A DNA stretch of 64,000 bases from Holophagae bacterium (GTDB taxonomy: Bacteria; Acidobacteriota; Holophagae; Acanthopleuribacterales; Acanthopleuribacteraceae), in contig JAUIFE010000010.1 in assembly GCA_030429565.1 (NCBI GenBank), positions 124,001 through 188,000 on the forward strand. The letters are read 5' to 3'. Shown here piece after piece: positions 10,101 to 20,200 of the stretch. Position 1 is the stretch's first letter. Every line of letters starts with the position of its first letter. The notes beneath the pieces were generated by a model. That model saw only the letters and a list, made by a program, of their open reading frames with translations. It had not been told where the DNA came from and did not search any database. The position numbers and the translations under genes were made by a program.

Positions 10101-13100
10101 TTGGTTTGGACGAACACGAAAACGTTTACGTGGCCTGTTCCGACCAGAACCGCATCCGTAAAATCGGCGCGCCCGATCCGATCTTCGGCCCGGATGAAAT
10201 CATCGTGCCCGCCGGCGACGGCGAAAGCTACTATGTTTTCGACCTTTCGGGTCGCCACCTGCGCACCCACGACGCGATGACCAACGCGGCGATGGTCCGC
10301 TTCGGCTACGGCCCGAACGGCACCTTGACCACGATCACGGATGTGGACAACCAGGAAACGCGTTTCGACTACGACAGCGTCGCCAACGGCATTGTCATCA
10401 CCGGTTCTTACGGCCAACAAACCACGCTGATGCTCGACGATAACGGCTTCCTGGGCTCGTTTTTGAACCCGGCCGGCAAAGCGGTCAGCCTGACCTACTA
10501 CACCGACAGCCGCCTCGGCCTGCTCAACACCTTCACCGATTACAACCGCAACACCTGGACCTTTACCTACGACGACCTGGGTCGCCTGACCCGTGACACG
10601 GATCCAGAAGGTGGCTTCCAAGCTCTGGACCGGGTGGAACGAAGCAACGGTTACACGGTGACCGTGACCACGGCCGAAGGTTTGATCACCGATTACCACA
10701 TGGAAGTCAAAACCGACGGCACCACACGACGTTGGGTCGACGGTATGGACTGCGACTGTCCGCAGGTAGAAGTGACCAGTGATCCAGACGGCACAACCAC
10801 AATCCGCCAACGGGAAGGAACGGTCATCACCAAAACCTCGCGTTCCAGTGCGCGCTGGGGTCGTTTGGTGACGGTCCCCTACCAAACACGCGTGACCACG
10901 CCCTCGGGCAACCAAGTCAATGTCCAGGTCGAGGAAGCGGTTACCTTCGCTGATCCGGTCAACCGAACGTCGCTGCAGACGCACGCCTACAATATCGACG
11001 TCAACGGCAAGAAAAACACGATCACGTACGACCACGATGCCATGAAGGTGACCAGCGTCGATGCCAAAAACTTGGCAAGCACCACCTTCTTCAACGACGT
11101 CAATGCCGTCTCTCGTGTTGAACGACCCGGTCTGGCAGCGATTGACTACGAATACCGTCCGGACGGTCAAGTCGTCAAAATCACACAAGACACACGGGTG
11201 ATTGAGTTTGGGTACGACGATAACGGTTATGTCAATCGGGTAACCGATCCACTCAAACGCACGACTTTATACCGAAACGACATCCTCGGCCGTCTGCAAG
11301 AAACGACCTTGGCCGACAGCAAACTCGTCTCGTTCGGGTACGACGACAACGGCAACGTGACCCGCATTGATCCGCCTGGCAGCGACGCCTTTGTGTACGG
11401 CTACGATAAAGCCAACATGCGCGATTCGGTAACCTCACCGGATCAAGAAGGCGCGGTCACCCACCACTTCGACAAAGACCTCAACCCCACCCAAATTGTG
11501 TACCCCGACAACCGCATTCTCAACACGGTTTACGACGACTACGGTCGTCTGGACCGCGTCGAAGCGGACGGTTTCATTTCGACGGCTCACTACGACGAAA
11601 CCACCGGTCTGCTGGATCACATGAGCAACAGTCACGGTCCGGAAGTGGCCTTGGCTTACGACGGCAACTTGCCCACGAAGGTCACGTGGACGGGTGAAAT
11701 CGCCGGATCGGTAACGGTGGACTACAACGACGACTTCGCGCTTGAAAGCATCCAAGTCAACGACACAGCCCTGATTCGCAGAACCTACAACCCAATCGGT
11801 GAACTGACGAAATCCGGCGCCATGGACCTGAATTATGCAGCGGAAACAGGTTTCTTAAATGGAACGACGCTGGGCCAAGTCACCACGGAATTGGATTTCA
11901 ACCAATACGGTGAACCCAACCTATACGATGTCAAAATCGCGGGTCAATCGCAGTTTAAGTTCGACGCTCAGTACGATGCGCTAGGCCGCTTGGAAACCTT
12001 AACTGAAACACGTGACGGCGTCAGCCAAGTTTACGGCTACCGGTACGACCACCGTGGTCAGTTGACCCAAGTGCTGCGTGACGACGTCATTATCGAGTCA
12101 TACGACTACGACGATTTCGGCAACCGCACCGATGAACTGAACGCGGTCGGTATTGCGGTGTACGACACGCGCGGACGGTTGAGCGCGCACGGCGATTGGG
12201 ATTACACCTTCGGGCCCAACGGCGACCTGCAACGCAAAAGGAACCGCGTCAGCGGCGATGAGGTGGTTTACACCTACGACCTGCTCGGCAACCTACGCAG
12301 TGCAACCCTGGCCGACAACACCCAAATCGACTACGTTATCGACGCGGCGAACCGTCGTGTCGGGAAAAAGGTCAACGGGACCTTAGTTCAAGGGTTCCTT
12401 TACAAAGACAACCTCAATCCCGTCGCCGAACTCAACGGCGAAGGGGCGATTGTCAGCCAATTCGTTTACAGCACCAAAGGCAATGTGCCCGACTACATGC
12501 TGCGTGACGGTAAAACCTATCGCATCATCTCTGATTTTCGCGGTAGCCCTCGGATGGTGATCGACACCGCCACGGGTGATGTGGTTCAGGAAATCGGTTA
12601 CGACGCCTGGGGCCGTGTCCTGGCCGACTCCAATCCCGGCTTCCAGCCGTTTGGATTTGCCGGCGGCCTGCATGACCACCACACGGGTTTCCTGCGCTTC
12701 GGCGCGCGTGACTACGATCCCCAGGTTGGTCGTTGGACCGATGTCGATCCGCTCGGCAGCGAAGGCGGCCTCAACCGCTATCGCTACGGCAACAACGACC
12801 CCGTCAACTTTATCGACCCCGACGGCAACCTGCCGATCCTGGTTGTTTGGGCCATCAAAGCCGCCGCCGACGCGATTATGGACGTACTCCAACAGATGAT
12901 GGAGAACGGCGGTAGCTGGGAATGTGTCGACTGGAACCAAGTTGCCATTTCGGCCGGCTTAGGCCTTTTAGGCCCAGGTCTCTCGAAACTCGCCAAAATG
13001 AAGTGGTTTAAAGATCTCTTCAAAAAAGCCCAAAAGGGCTGTTTTGTGGCCGGCACCTTGGTCGCCACCGCCAATGGTTTGATCCCGATTGAGGACGTCG

Positions 13101-13681
13101 CGATTGGCGATCAAGTCTGGAGTTACGTGGAACGCAACGGTGACGTGGAGCTGCGCCAGGTAACCGCGCTCAGTGAACGCGAGGCCGAACGCCTGGTCGA
13201 CTTAACCATCGGCGGCGAGCTGATTCAAGCAACGGAAGAACACCCGTTTTACGTGGTTGGCCACGGCTGGAAAGGCGCCATCCACCTGCAACTCGGCGAC
13301 CGCATCATCACCCAGTCGGGTGAAACCGCGCCGGTCGAAGCGAAATGGGTGCGTTTGACCGACACCATGGTCTACAACTTCACCGTCGCCGGCAACCACA
13401 ACTACTTCGTTACGCCCGACCGCATCCTGGTCCACAACGCGGACGACTGTCGAAAGACGTTCAAAAAGTCCAAGAAGGGTTCGGGCAAAGATAAATCCAC
13501 CGATGCACCTTCATGGGTCAAAAACCACCCGGAAGGTCGCCCCTACGAAGGTGAATCGGGTACCGATTTCGCCAAACGCATGATGAACGAACAGTACGGC
13601 GAAGGCAATTGGTCGCGTAAGGGCGACATGGCCAAACAGTACAGTGAAATCAAGAAATACGGCGACCGCGCTTTTGAATAA
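7193..13681 (+). CDS. Secreted Rhs/YD-repeat polymorphic toxin with dockerin, NHL and Hint domains
   Basis: A 2162-residue exported toxin-delivery protein. The ATG at 7193 follows AAGGAAGG and opens a signal peptide; an upstream GTG at 7127 is less likely. In order: signal peptide; type I dockerin (about 22-80, two calcium loops of DxNxDG type); a carboxypeptidase-regulatory-like fold (about 155-215); an acidic Glu run; six NHL-type repeats (about 640-995, GNLYVTDxxNNRVRKI); YD repeats (about 1035-1835); the Rhs core (YDPQVGRWTDVDPLG, about 1841); a pre-toxin Hint domain beginning at Cys1950 and ending in VHN near 2083; and a variable tip of about 79 residues. The tip (HPEGRPYEGESGTDFAKR...YSEIKKYGDRAF) resembles polymorphic toxin type 33 from memory. 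Hint presumably releases the tip. The gene is followed directly by a putative immunity gene. The architecture is clear; the toxic activity is inferred. Confidence 0.9.
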   Translation: MLSHLRIFLVTAMLAALPLLAQQGDANGDGKRDLQDVALLNDIIQGNGTAVGDADCNGDGAITVADIVCVIDAVKNGDGYLPIDPATLATPNDPTIITPFAASVSFLFAGPNPVQTGVADGALDARYLSVMRGVVRDVAGQPLPGVTVRVQSKEEIGSTRSRADGVFDLAVNAGDLQSLRFEKPGYIPVFRKIDPRANDFAWLEDVVMTAFDTKVSHIDLTGNQVQVARGSVVEDSDGARQATLLFAPGTKAEMVLPDGSTRALSSLSVRATEYTVGPDGPKAMPANLPPASAYTYCVELSVDEAVQQDAQTVRFDREVAFYVDNFLNLPTGILVPVGYFDRDRQAWIAMDNGRIIEVLGRDADSGLAQLDVDGSGNPADSAALKDLNITETELAQLGKLYPTGATVWRAMTDHFTPMDLNYGQLLPPAAEPPQEPEEEEEEEEDPCEKSGSIIDVHNQSLGEVLGISGTPYSLYYKSTRVPGHRLSRQLDLRLTGNKLPDSVKRVLLEVHVAGQKYERSFSAQRNLRHRYTWNGKDGYGRTVQGKATATIKIGYVYDSLLQLPAETPRSFGLFGSGNPVSADAGRNEITLWQEQTRYVGTWDARALGLGGWSINEHHVYDPTSRTLYMGDGTIRTAASVGRVIETVAGNGSKGFSGDGGQATNAQLANPQDVEVDNRGNLYVTDMENNRVRKISADGKISTLAGSGTAPGNTGTRDLPGSQVQLNLPWTSKWDDRGGLFIADTHNNLVRKYENGMVGWTAGLNSDKGSGMRALDAKSLVYSTQAKLNRPAGFAVDSEGNLFFADKFNHQVYRVDREGVITVVAGNPDPDGDGVNEGGYGGDNGPATEARLNLPTCVEVDRQGNLYIADLANNRIRKIDRTGRITTIAGTGVRGYAGDNGPAVDAQLAGPVVVRVGRSGSIFFADAWNEKIRKITPDGIITTIGGYSGGALDGSDGSAATSTRLGGINGFGLDEHENVYVACSDQNRIRKIGAPDPIFGPDEIIVPAGDGESYYVFDLSGRHLRTHDAMTNAAMVRFGYGPNGTLTTITDVDNQETRFDYDSVANGIVITGSYGQQTTLMLDDNGFLGSFLNPAGKAVSLTYYTDSRLGLLNTFTDYNRNTWTFTYDDLGRLTRDTDPEGGFQALDRVERSNGYTVTVTTAEGLITDYHMEVKTDGTTRRWVDGMDCDCPQVEVTSDPDGTTTIRQREGTVITKTSRSSARWGRLVTVPYQTRVTTPSGNQVNVQVEEAVTFADPVNRTSLQTHAYNIDVNGKKNTITYDHDAMKVTSVDAKNLASTTFFNDVNAVSRVERPGLAAIDYEYRPDGQVVKITQDTRVIEFGYDDNGYVNRVTDPLKRTTLYRNDILGRLQETTLADSKLVSFGYDDNGNVTRIDPPGSDAFVYGYDKANMRDSVTSPDQEGAVTHHFDKDLNPTQIVYPDNRILNTVYDDYGRLDRVEADGFISTAHYDETTGLLDHMSNSHGPEVALAYDGNLPTKVTWTGEIAGSVTVDYNDDFALESIQVNDTALIRRTYNPIGELTKSGAMDLNYAAETGFLNGTTLGQVTTELDFNQYGEPNLYDVKIAGQSQFKFDAQYDALGRLETLTETRDGVSQVYGYRYDHRGQLTQVLRDDVIIESYDYDDFGNRTDELNAVGIAVYDTRGRLSAHGDWDYTFGPNGDLQRKRNRVSGDEVVYTYDLLGNLRSATLADNTQIDYVIDAANRRVGKKVNGTLVQGFLYKDNLNPVAELNGEGAIVSQFVYSTKGNVPDYMLRDGKTYRIISDFRGSPRMVIDTATGDVVQEIGYDAWGRVLADSNPGFQPFGFAGGLHDHHTGFLRFGARDYDPQVGRWTDVDPLGSEGGLNRYRYGNNDPVNFIDPDGNLPILVVWAIKAAADAIMDVLQQMMENGGSWECVDWNQVAISAGLGLLGPGLSKLAKMKWFKDLFKKAQKGCFVAGTLVATANGLIPIEDVAIGDQVWSYVERNGDVELRQVTALSEREAERLVDLTIGGELIQATEEHPFYVVGHGWKGAIHLQLGDRIITQSGETAPVEAKWVRLTDTMVYNFTVAGNHNYFVTPDRILVHNADDCRKTFKKSKKGSGKDKSTDAPSWVKNHPEGRPYEGESGTDFAKRMMNEQYGEGNWSRKGDMAKQYSEIKKYGDRAFE

Positions 13682-13691
13682 GGAGGGTTCC

Positions 13692-14216
13692 ATGAGCGAA
13701 AAGCAACCAGCCGATATGCAAATCTGGCGCCTCGCCTATTTGGCGCCGGCACCGGATGGGGACCTGGCCAAGTGGTACCTTCTGATCAACGAGGGCCCGC
13801 AAGAGCAAATCCTGAAAGTGGACGAACGGATCCTGGTCTTCAAGGATCCCGATGCCGCTGAACAGATCATCACGCGCTACGGTGCGCACCTGCCCGCCGA
13901 CGAGCAAGACCTGGAAGAACCCTTCTTTCGCGGTCACGTGGCCCAAAGCCTCTACCTGCTCACCTCGGGCGAAATTGACGAAACGCGATTGATCATCGAT
14001 ACCGCCAACCTATTGCTCGACTTGATCGCGGCCACCGGCCGCACCGCGCCGGAGCACCATCGACAGCGTTTGAAGGCGTTGGCCGATTACTTCACCTTCG
14101 CCTCGGATCCCGCCGGCTTTTTCCGCGAATCCGGCATCAGCAGCGACGACATCGTCGAAAGCTTGCTGTGGGCGACCGGCCTGGTGGTGCTGCACTTAAC
14201 CGAGGTGCAGCCATGA
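13692..14216 (+). CDS. Putative immunity protein of the Rhs toxin
   Basis: 174 residues, cytoplasmic (no signal peptide), acidic and mostly helical. ATG at 13692 is chosen because AGGAGG at 13681-13686 overlaps the toxin stop codon and gives ideal spacing; the longer frame from 13644 would start inside the toxin gene. Rhs and other polymorphic toxin genes are typically followed at once by a gene for a specific inhibitor of the C-terminal tip, and this is the only small gene in that position. I do not recognise the family. Its stop (TGA 14214-14216) overlaps an ATG of the next gene (ATGA), suggesting translational coupling. The immunity role is inferred from position alone. Confidence 0.65.
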   Translation: MSEKQPADMQIWRLAYLAPAPDGDLAKWYLLINEGPQEQILKVDERILVFKDPDAAEQIITRYGAHLPADEQDLEEPFFRGHVAQSLYLLTSGEIDETRLIIDTANLLLDLIAATGRTAPEHHRQRLKALADYFTFASDPAGFFRESGISSDDIVESLLWATGLVVLHLTEVQP

Positions 14217-14272
14217 GCAAAACGGCAACCGTCAACGACCATCCCAACAGCACCAACTGCAGGAGAACCTTC

Positions 14273-17200
14273 GTGACATCTCACTTGCGCTTATGGGGCG
14301 CGACCCTGATTTTCGTCCTTTTCTCGGCCATGACTCTGGCCGGCACGCCGCCGGAAGCCGACGCCGGCCAAACCCGTATGGTTCGCATGGGCGACATGTG
14401 GGTACGCGTGCGCGCGGCCGAAGCGCGGCCTGGCAAAACAAGCGCTAAACGCGCCGACGACGACATCATCATTACGCCATGGGCCAACGGTATCGTTTAT
14501 TACCGTTACGCCGACGACGTTAACGGCGTGCAAATGGAAATCTTCGACGAAGCCGTGCAGGCTTGGGACGCACTGGACAACGTAACCGTCGTGCGTGTGA
14601 CCGCCGACGACCCACAGCCCACCAACTATATTGAAGTGCGCAACAGCCTGAGCGGCAACAACTCCGCGCTCGGTATGGTCGGCGGCAAGCAGATCCTCAA
14701 CCTGCAGACCTGGGAACCCTCGGTCATTCTGCACGAGCTTGGCCACGCGTTGGGTTTGTTGCACGAGCAGCAACGCGGCGACCGCGACACCTATGTCACG
14801 GTCACGCTGAACAATGTCAAACCCGACAAACGCGGCAACTACACGTTGATCGACGGCTTCCAGCAATACGGCGACTACGATTTCGCCTCGATCATGCACT
14901 ACCACAGCCACGCCTTCTCCAAAAACGGGCTGCCGGTAATGGAACCAACCGCCGCCTACGCCGACCAGGCCGACATCATGGGTCGCCTGGACACGCTTTC
15001 GGCGCAGGACATCGCCGAAATTGAGCAACGGTATCAAGGCCTGAGCACACCGATCAGCATCGCCGACGCGCAGTTGCGCGCGGCCCTGCTCGAGTTGGTC
15101 GACTACGACCGCAACGGCGTGTTGACCAACTCGGAAGCGCGTTCGCTGACCGGCATTCTCAGCCTGAAAGAAAAGGAGATCAACGACTTGAGCGGTATCG
15201 AGGCCTTCACCTCGATAACGGGTTTGGATATGCAGGGCAACCAGCTCAGCAGCCTGCCCGACCTGTCCGCCTTAACCCGACTCTCCTACCTCAACCTCAA
15301 CAGCAACCAATTCACGAGCATGCCCAACCCGGCCGCCGGCCTTCCTTTGGATGTGTTGTTCATCGAACACAACCCATTAAACGACGACGCTTGCACGCAA
15401 ATCGAAGTTTTGCGTCAACGCGGCTTAAAAGTGTTGCGCTTCAATCCACGCGCCGATGCAAGCCGCTTGGATTGTGCCAACGCCGTGCCCGAGTTGCGTG
15501 AAATCCAAGTGCCGGACAACCTGGTTGCCGGCGTCGCGGGCGCCTTCGCCTTGGACCTCAGCGACGGCGATAACGACCGTTTATTCGTTCACTGGGACTT
15601 CGGCGACGGCGGTAAACCCGTCGGCGGCCGGCAAGTGCGCCACACTTACAACGCCGAAGGCACCTACCAAATCCGCGTACGTGTCGCCGACCGTTTCGGC
15701 GGTTTAACCGAGCAAACGCGCCAGGTCAGCGTGGCCGCCGCCTTAACCCAACCCTATGTGGTTCTGGGTAAAGCGGTTGGCCGCCCCGGCGACATGGTGT
15801 CGCTGCCGTTATTTTTCGGCCACATGCAAGAGGCCGTAGCACTGCAGTGTGACCTCGTCTTCGACGGTGCGCTACTGACGAGCGAGCAGGTTTTGGCCGA
15901 AACCGGCCTGGCCCCGCACGAATTCCACCTGGGTTTTCCCGAACCGGGTCGCGCCCGATTGACCGTGTTTGACGTGGCCGACAACGACGCCTTGCAACAG
16001 GGCCGGTTGGTGCACGTGCCGCTGCGCGTCGCCGCTGCGGCCGTCCCGGGATTCGTCTCGGTTCGCCTGGAAAACGTATTTGTGGTTTCGGCCGCCGCCG
16101 CCCACGTCACCGTCGGTGATTTGGTGCCAGGCGTGGTTCAAGTCGTTCGTGCCGTAAACCGCGTACCGCGTATTTTCGACTACAACATCGATCTTCCCAG
16201 CTCGTATCGTGCTTTCGAAGCCAACATCGCCGCCTACGATTTGGACGGCGACAACTTCCTGTTCGAGGTGGTTGACCAGGGAACGCTCGGTGTCGCCGAA
16301 ATTGATCCCTTAACCGGCGACATGCGTTACACGCCCAACCCGGGTTCGTCCGGCACCGATGTGGTCACCTACCGCGTGTTCGACGGCTTGGCGTATTCGC
16401 GTTTGGCCACCTACGACATTAACCTGGAACGCGGCAGCGCGCCGCCCGTCATTGACGCACTCAACGTTCCCGACCAAGGTTATGTGGGCGTGGCCATCCC
16501 CTTCTCCGCTACGTTTAGCGATCCCGAAGGCGACGACCTGCACATTCTGTGGGATTTCGGCAACGAGTCCGGCAGCAATGACGCCGCCCCCAACGCGCTT
16601 TACAGCGAAGCCGGCACCTACACCGTTTCGCTGGAGATCTTCGACGGCAGTAGTAAGGTTCGCCGCGAAACGCAAATCGAAATCCTCGCCAACGGCGCAC
16701 CGGAATTTGTCAACCTGTCGATTCCTACCCAAGGCCGCATGTTCAGTGATGTGACCTTTACCTCCTTGGTCAGCGACCCCGACGGCGACCCCGTCACCGT
16801 CACCTGGGAACTGGGCGACGGCGTGGTCATGGAAGGCGAAAACGTCAGCCATGCCTACCAAACCGCCGGCACGCGCAACATCACCGTCACCGCCCGCGAC
16901 GACAAAGGCGCGGAAACGGTACGCCTTGGCAACGTCAGTATCGTCAGCACCTTGCCGCCGGAAATCTACAGCATTCACGTACCGCCCAACGGCAGTGTGG
17001 GTCAACCCGTCACCTTCTGGGTCGGCGCCGGTGACTACAACCACAACATCAACCAATTTCGTTGGACCTTTGGCGACGGCAGCGGTGCCTCCGGTTACCG
17101 CGTCAGCCATACCTACACCAGTGCCGGCAGCTACCCAATCACCTTGCGTGTGGTCGATAGCAGCAACTTAACCACCCGTTACGACGGCTCGATTGAAATT

Positions 17201-20200
17201 GGCGACAACGCCACGCCAGTCATCCACTTCGTCAACGGTCCCGATAGCTTGGCCCAAAACGACAACGGCGCGTTCAGCGTTGTGGCCGAAGATCCCGACG
17301 GTGACAGCCTAACCGTTACCTGGGACATGGGCGACGGCACCACCCTCACCGGCGCATCAGTGGCGCACAGCTACAGCGCCGTCGGTGAAAAAACCGTGAC
17401 CGTCACCGCCCGCGACGCGCAAGGGGCGAGCACCCAAGCGGTCAAAATGGTGCTCGTCGACGACAACAACGCACCTGACATTCAGGACGTGCAGTTAGCG
17501 GCGCTACGCTCGCAAAACTACCGCTTCGATTTCGCCGTCAGCGCGCAAGACGTTGACGGTGACGACCTCAGCTACCACTGGGACTTCGGTAACGGTGAAA
17601 CCGCCGACAGCGCAAGCGGCAGCATCCTGGCCCGTGATCTCGGCATCTACCGTGTCGTGGTCACGGTCACCGACAGCCGCGGCGCCGCCACCCAACACGG
17701 CCAATGGCTGGAAATTGTCGACAACGACAGTCCGAGTTACGCCTGGACCGCGATCCCCGACAAAGCCAAGGCCGGCTTGGAAACCCATTTCCTCGCCCAA
17801 GCCAAGGATAACGAAGGCGACGATGTGACCTACCGTTGGACCATCGCCGGTCAAACCGTCGAAGGTCGCGCCGCCGCCTTTACCTTCGCCGAAGACGGTC
17901 GCCAAACGATCAAACTGCACCTGGAAGACGAACGCGGTGCGACCAGGGAACGCAACTTCTCGGTACAAGTCGGCGATGAAGCCGCCCCGGCGTTGCGCAA
18001 CCTGACCTTACCCGCCACCGCGATCATCAACCGCACCACCCACTTCGAAGTGGACGCAATCGATCCCGACGGCGGCGCGCTGAGCCAAACCTGGACCTTC
18101 GGTTCCGATCAAGTCAGCGATCAAACCGCTTTCGACCACACCTTCACCAGCTACGGCAGCGTGAACGTGACCCTGGTCGTCAGTGACGACGCCGGCAACC
18201 AAACCCGTGTCAACGCCTACGGCGGTGTCGACGTGCACTTTGAACCCGTTATCGAACGCTTTGAAGTACCCACCCAAGTCAAAGCCGGCGAAGTTTTCGA
18301 CGCCCAAAGTACCGCCGACGACCCGGCCAACGACCGTCTCGACTACGCCTGGGACTTCGGCGACGGCTCACCCATCGTCACCCAACAATCAACCCAGCAC
18401 ACCTACGCCGAAGCAGGCCAATACCTGGTTCGCCTGACCGTGACCGACCACCGTGGCGCAAGTGTTTTTCGTGAACAAGAAGTAACCGTTTACGACAACC
18501 TGCCGCCGCAAATCACGACACTGAACGTCCCCAGCGAAGGGCGCGTCGATGTGGCGCTGGCCGTATCGGCCGCGATTGTCGACGTTGAAGACGACGCCTT
18601 CACCACTGCTTGGGATTTCGGCGACGGCTCACCCGAGGTGACCGGCAATCCCGCCGAACACGCTTACGCTGCACCCGGCGTCTACACCGTCACCCTGACC
18701 GTGACCGACGCACGTGGCGCGGTTAACCAACAAAGTGCCGATGTGGAAATCTTCGAGTATCCCGTCATTGAGAATCTGGACGTACCGATCATCGTGGTTC
18801 GCGACCAAGACGTGGCCATGTCCGTCGATGCCTACAACCCCAGTGGCGGCGCGCTCGACTACACCTGGAACTTCGGCGACGGCTCGGACGAAGTCACCGG
18901 CAGTGACAGCGTCACCCACCGCTTCACGCAACTGGGCTTGCGCATCCCCGTGAAAGTCACGGTTTCCAACGGGGTTCGCAGCAGCGACGCTACCGTGTAC
19001 GTAGCCGTGCTCGGTCCCGACACCGAAGCCGTCGCGTTCACCAGTAGCGGCTTTAAAGACGCCATGGTGGCCGAATACGACGGCAACGGCGACGGTGAAA
19101 TCAGCTACGGCGAAGCAGCGGCAGTCGACGGCGACGTGTACCTGCGCACTATCTCCGGCAGCGACATCGATCTCGGCGGCCTAGAGGCCTTCATCAACAT
19201 CACCGGTTTCGCCGCACCTTACGGCCGTGTGAAAACCGTGCCGCACCTGAGTCACTTGGTGCACTTGACCGACATTGACCTCAAGAGCAACACCGTGCGC
19301 ACGCTGCGCTCCTTGCCGGTCAACCTAACCAAACTCAACCTGGAACGCAACGACCTCTACGGCTTGCCGCTCCTGCCGTCAACCTTGACTTGGCTAGACT
19401 GCAGTAACAACAACATTCGCAGTGGTTTCGGTCGCGGCCGTGCCCCCGCAAGCCTGGTTTATTTGGCCTGTTCCTCGAACTCCGATAATCGCAGCAGCAC
19501 ACGCTTCAACTTGCTGCTCAAAGAGGCAACCGGGCTGCGTACCCTGATCGCCAAAACCAACCACATTGATATGCGTTACTTCGAGCTGCCCGACGGCTTG
19601 GAGAACTTGACCATCACCCACACCGCCACGATTGAAAACGTGACCGGTTTGCCGGACAGCATCGTCAATCTGGACTTGGGCTACAACCCCGAGATCACCA
19701 CCATCGACCGCCTGCCCGCCAACTTGGAAGTCTTCGATTTTGGTGGTTACAACATTAACTTCTCCACCTATAAACTGGCCGCCATCGGCGACCTCAGCCA
19801 TCTGAGCAAGCTGCGGGAACTGGAGCTGCCCAACATGAAGCTGACCACCCTAAGCGGTTTGAGCGGCATGACCGCCCTGACCAAATTGGATGTGTCCGGC
19901 AACGAAATCACCGGCGTCCTCGAGGATATCGACGGTCTTCACGCCCTGACCCACCTCGATCTCGGCGGCAACCAGCTCACCGAAATCGGTACCATCCCCG
20001 CCGCGCTTGACACGCTGATCCTCAGCCAAAACCAGTTGACCGATCTACCTGATCTCACTGAGCTGAACGAGGTGCGCATCCTCGCGGTGGCCGGCAACCA
20101 ACTCACCGAGGTGGCCGATCTCTCCGATAAAACCAGCTTGGTTCAACTCAACCTGGCCGACAACCAGTTAACCGAAGTGCCCGCGCTACCGCGCACCGGC

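Noticed and set aside
9911-11188. Antisense frame of 425 residues inside the Rhs gene
   Set aside because: Shadow of the YD/NHL coding frame in high-GC DNA; no motifs or ribosome site.
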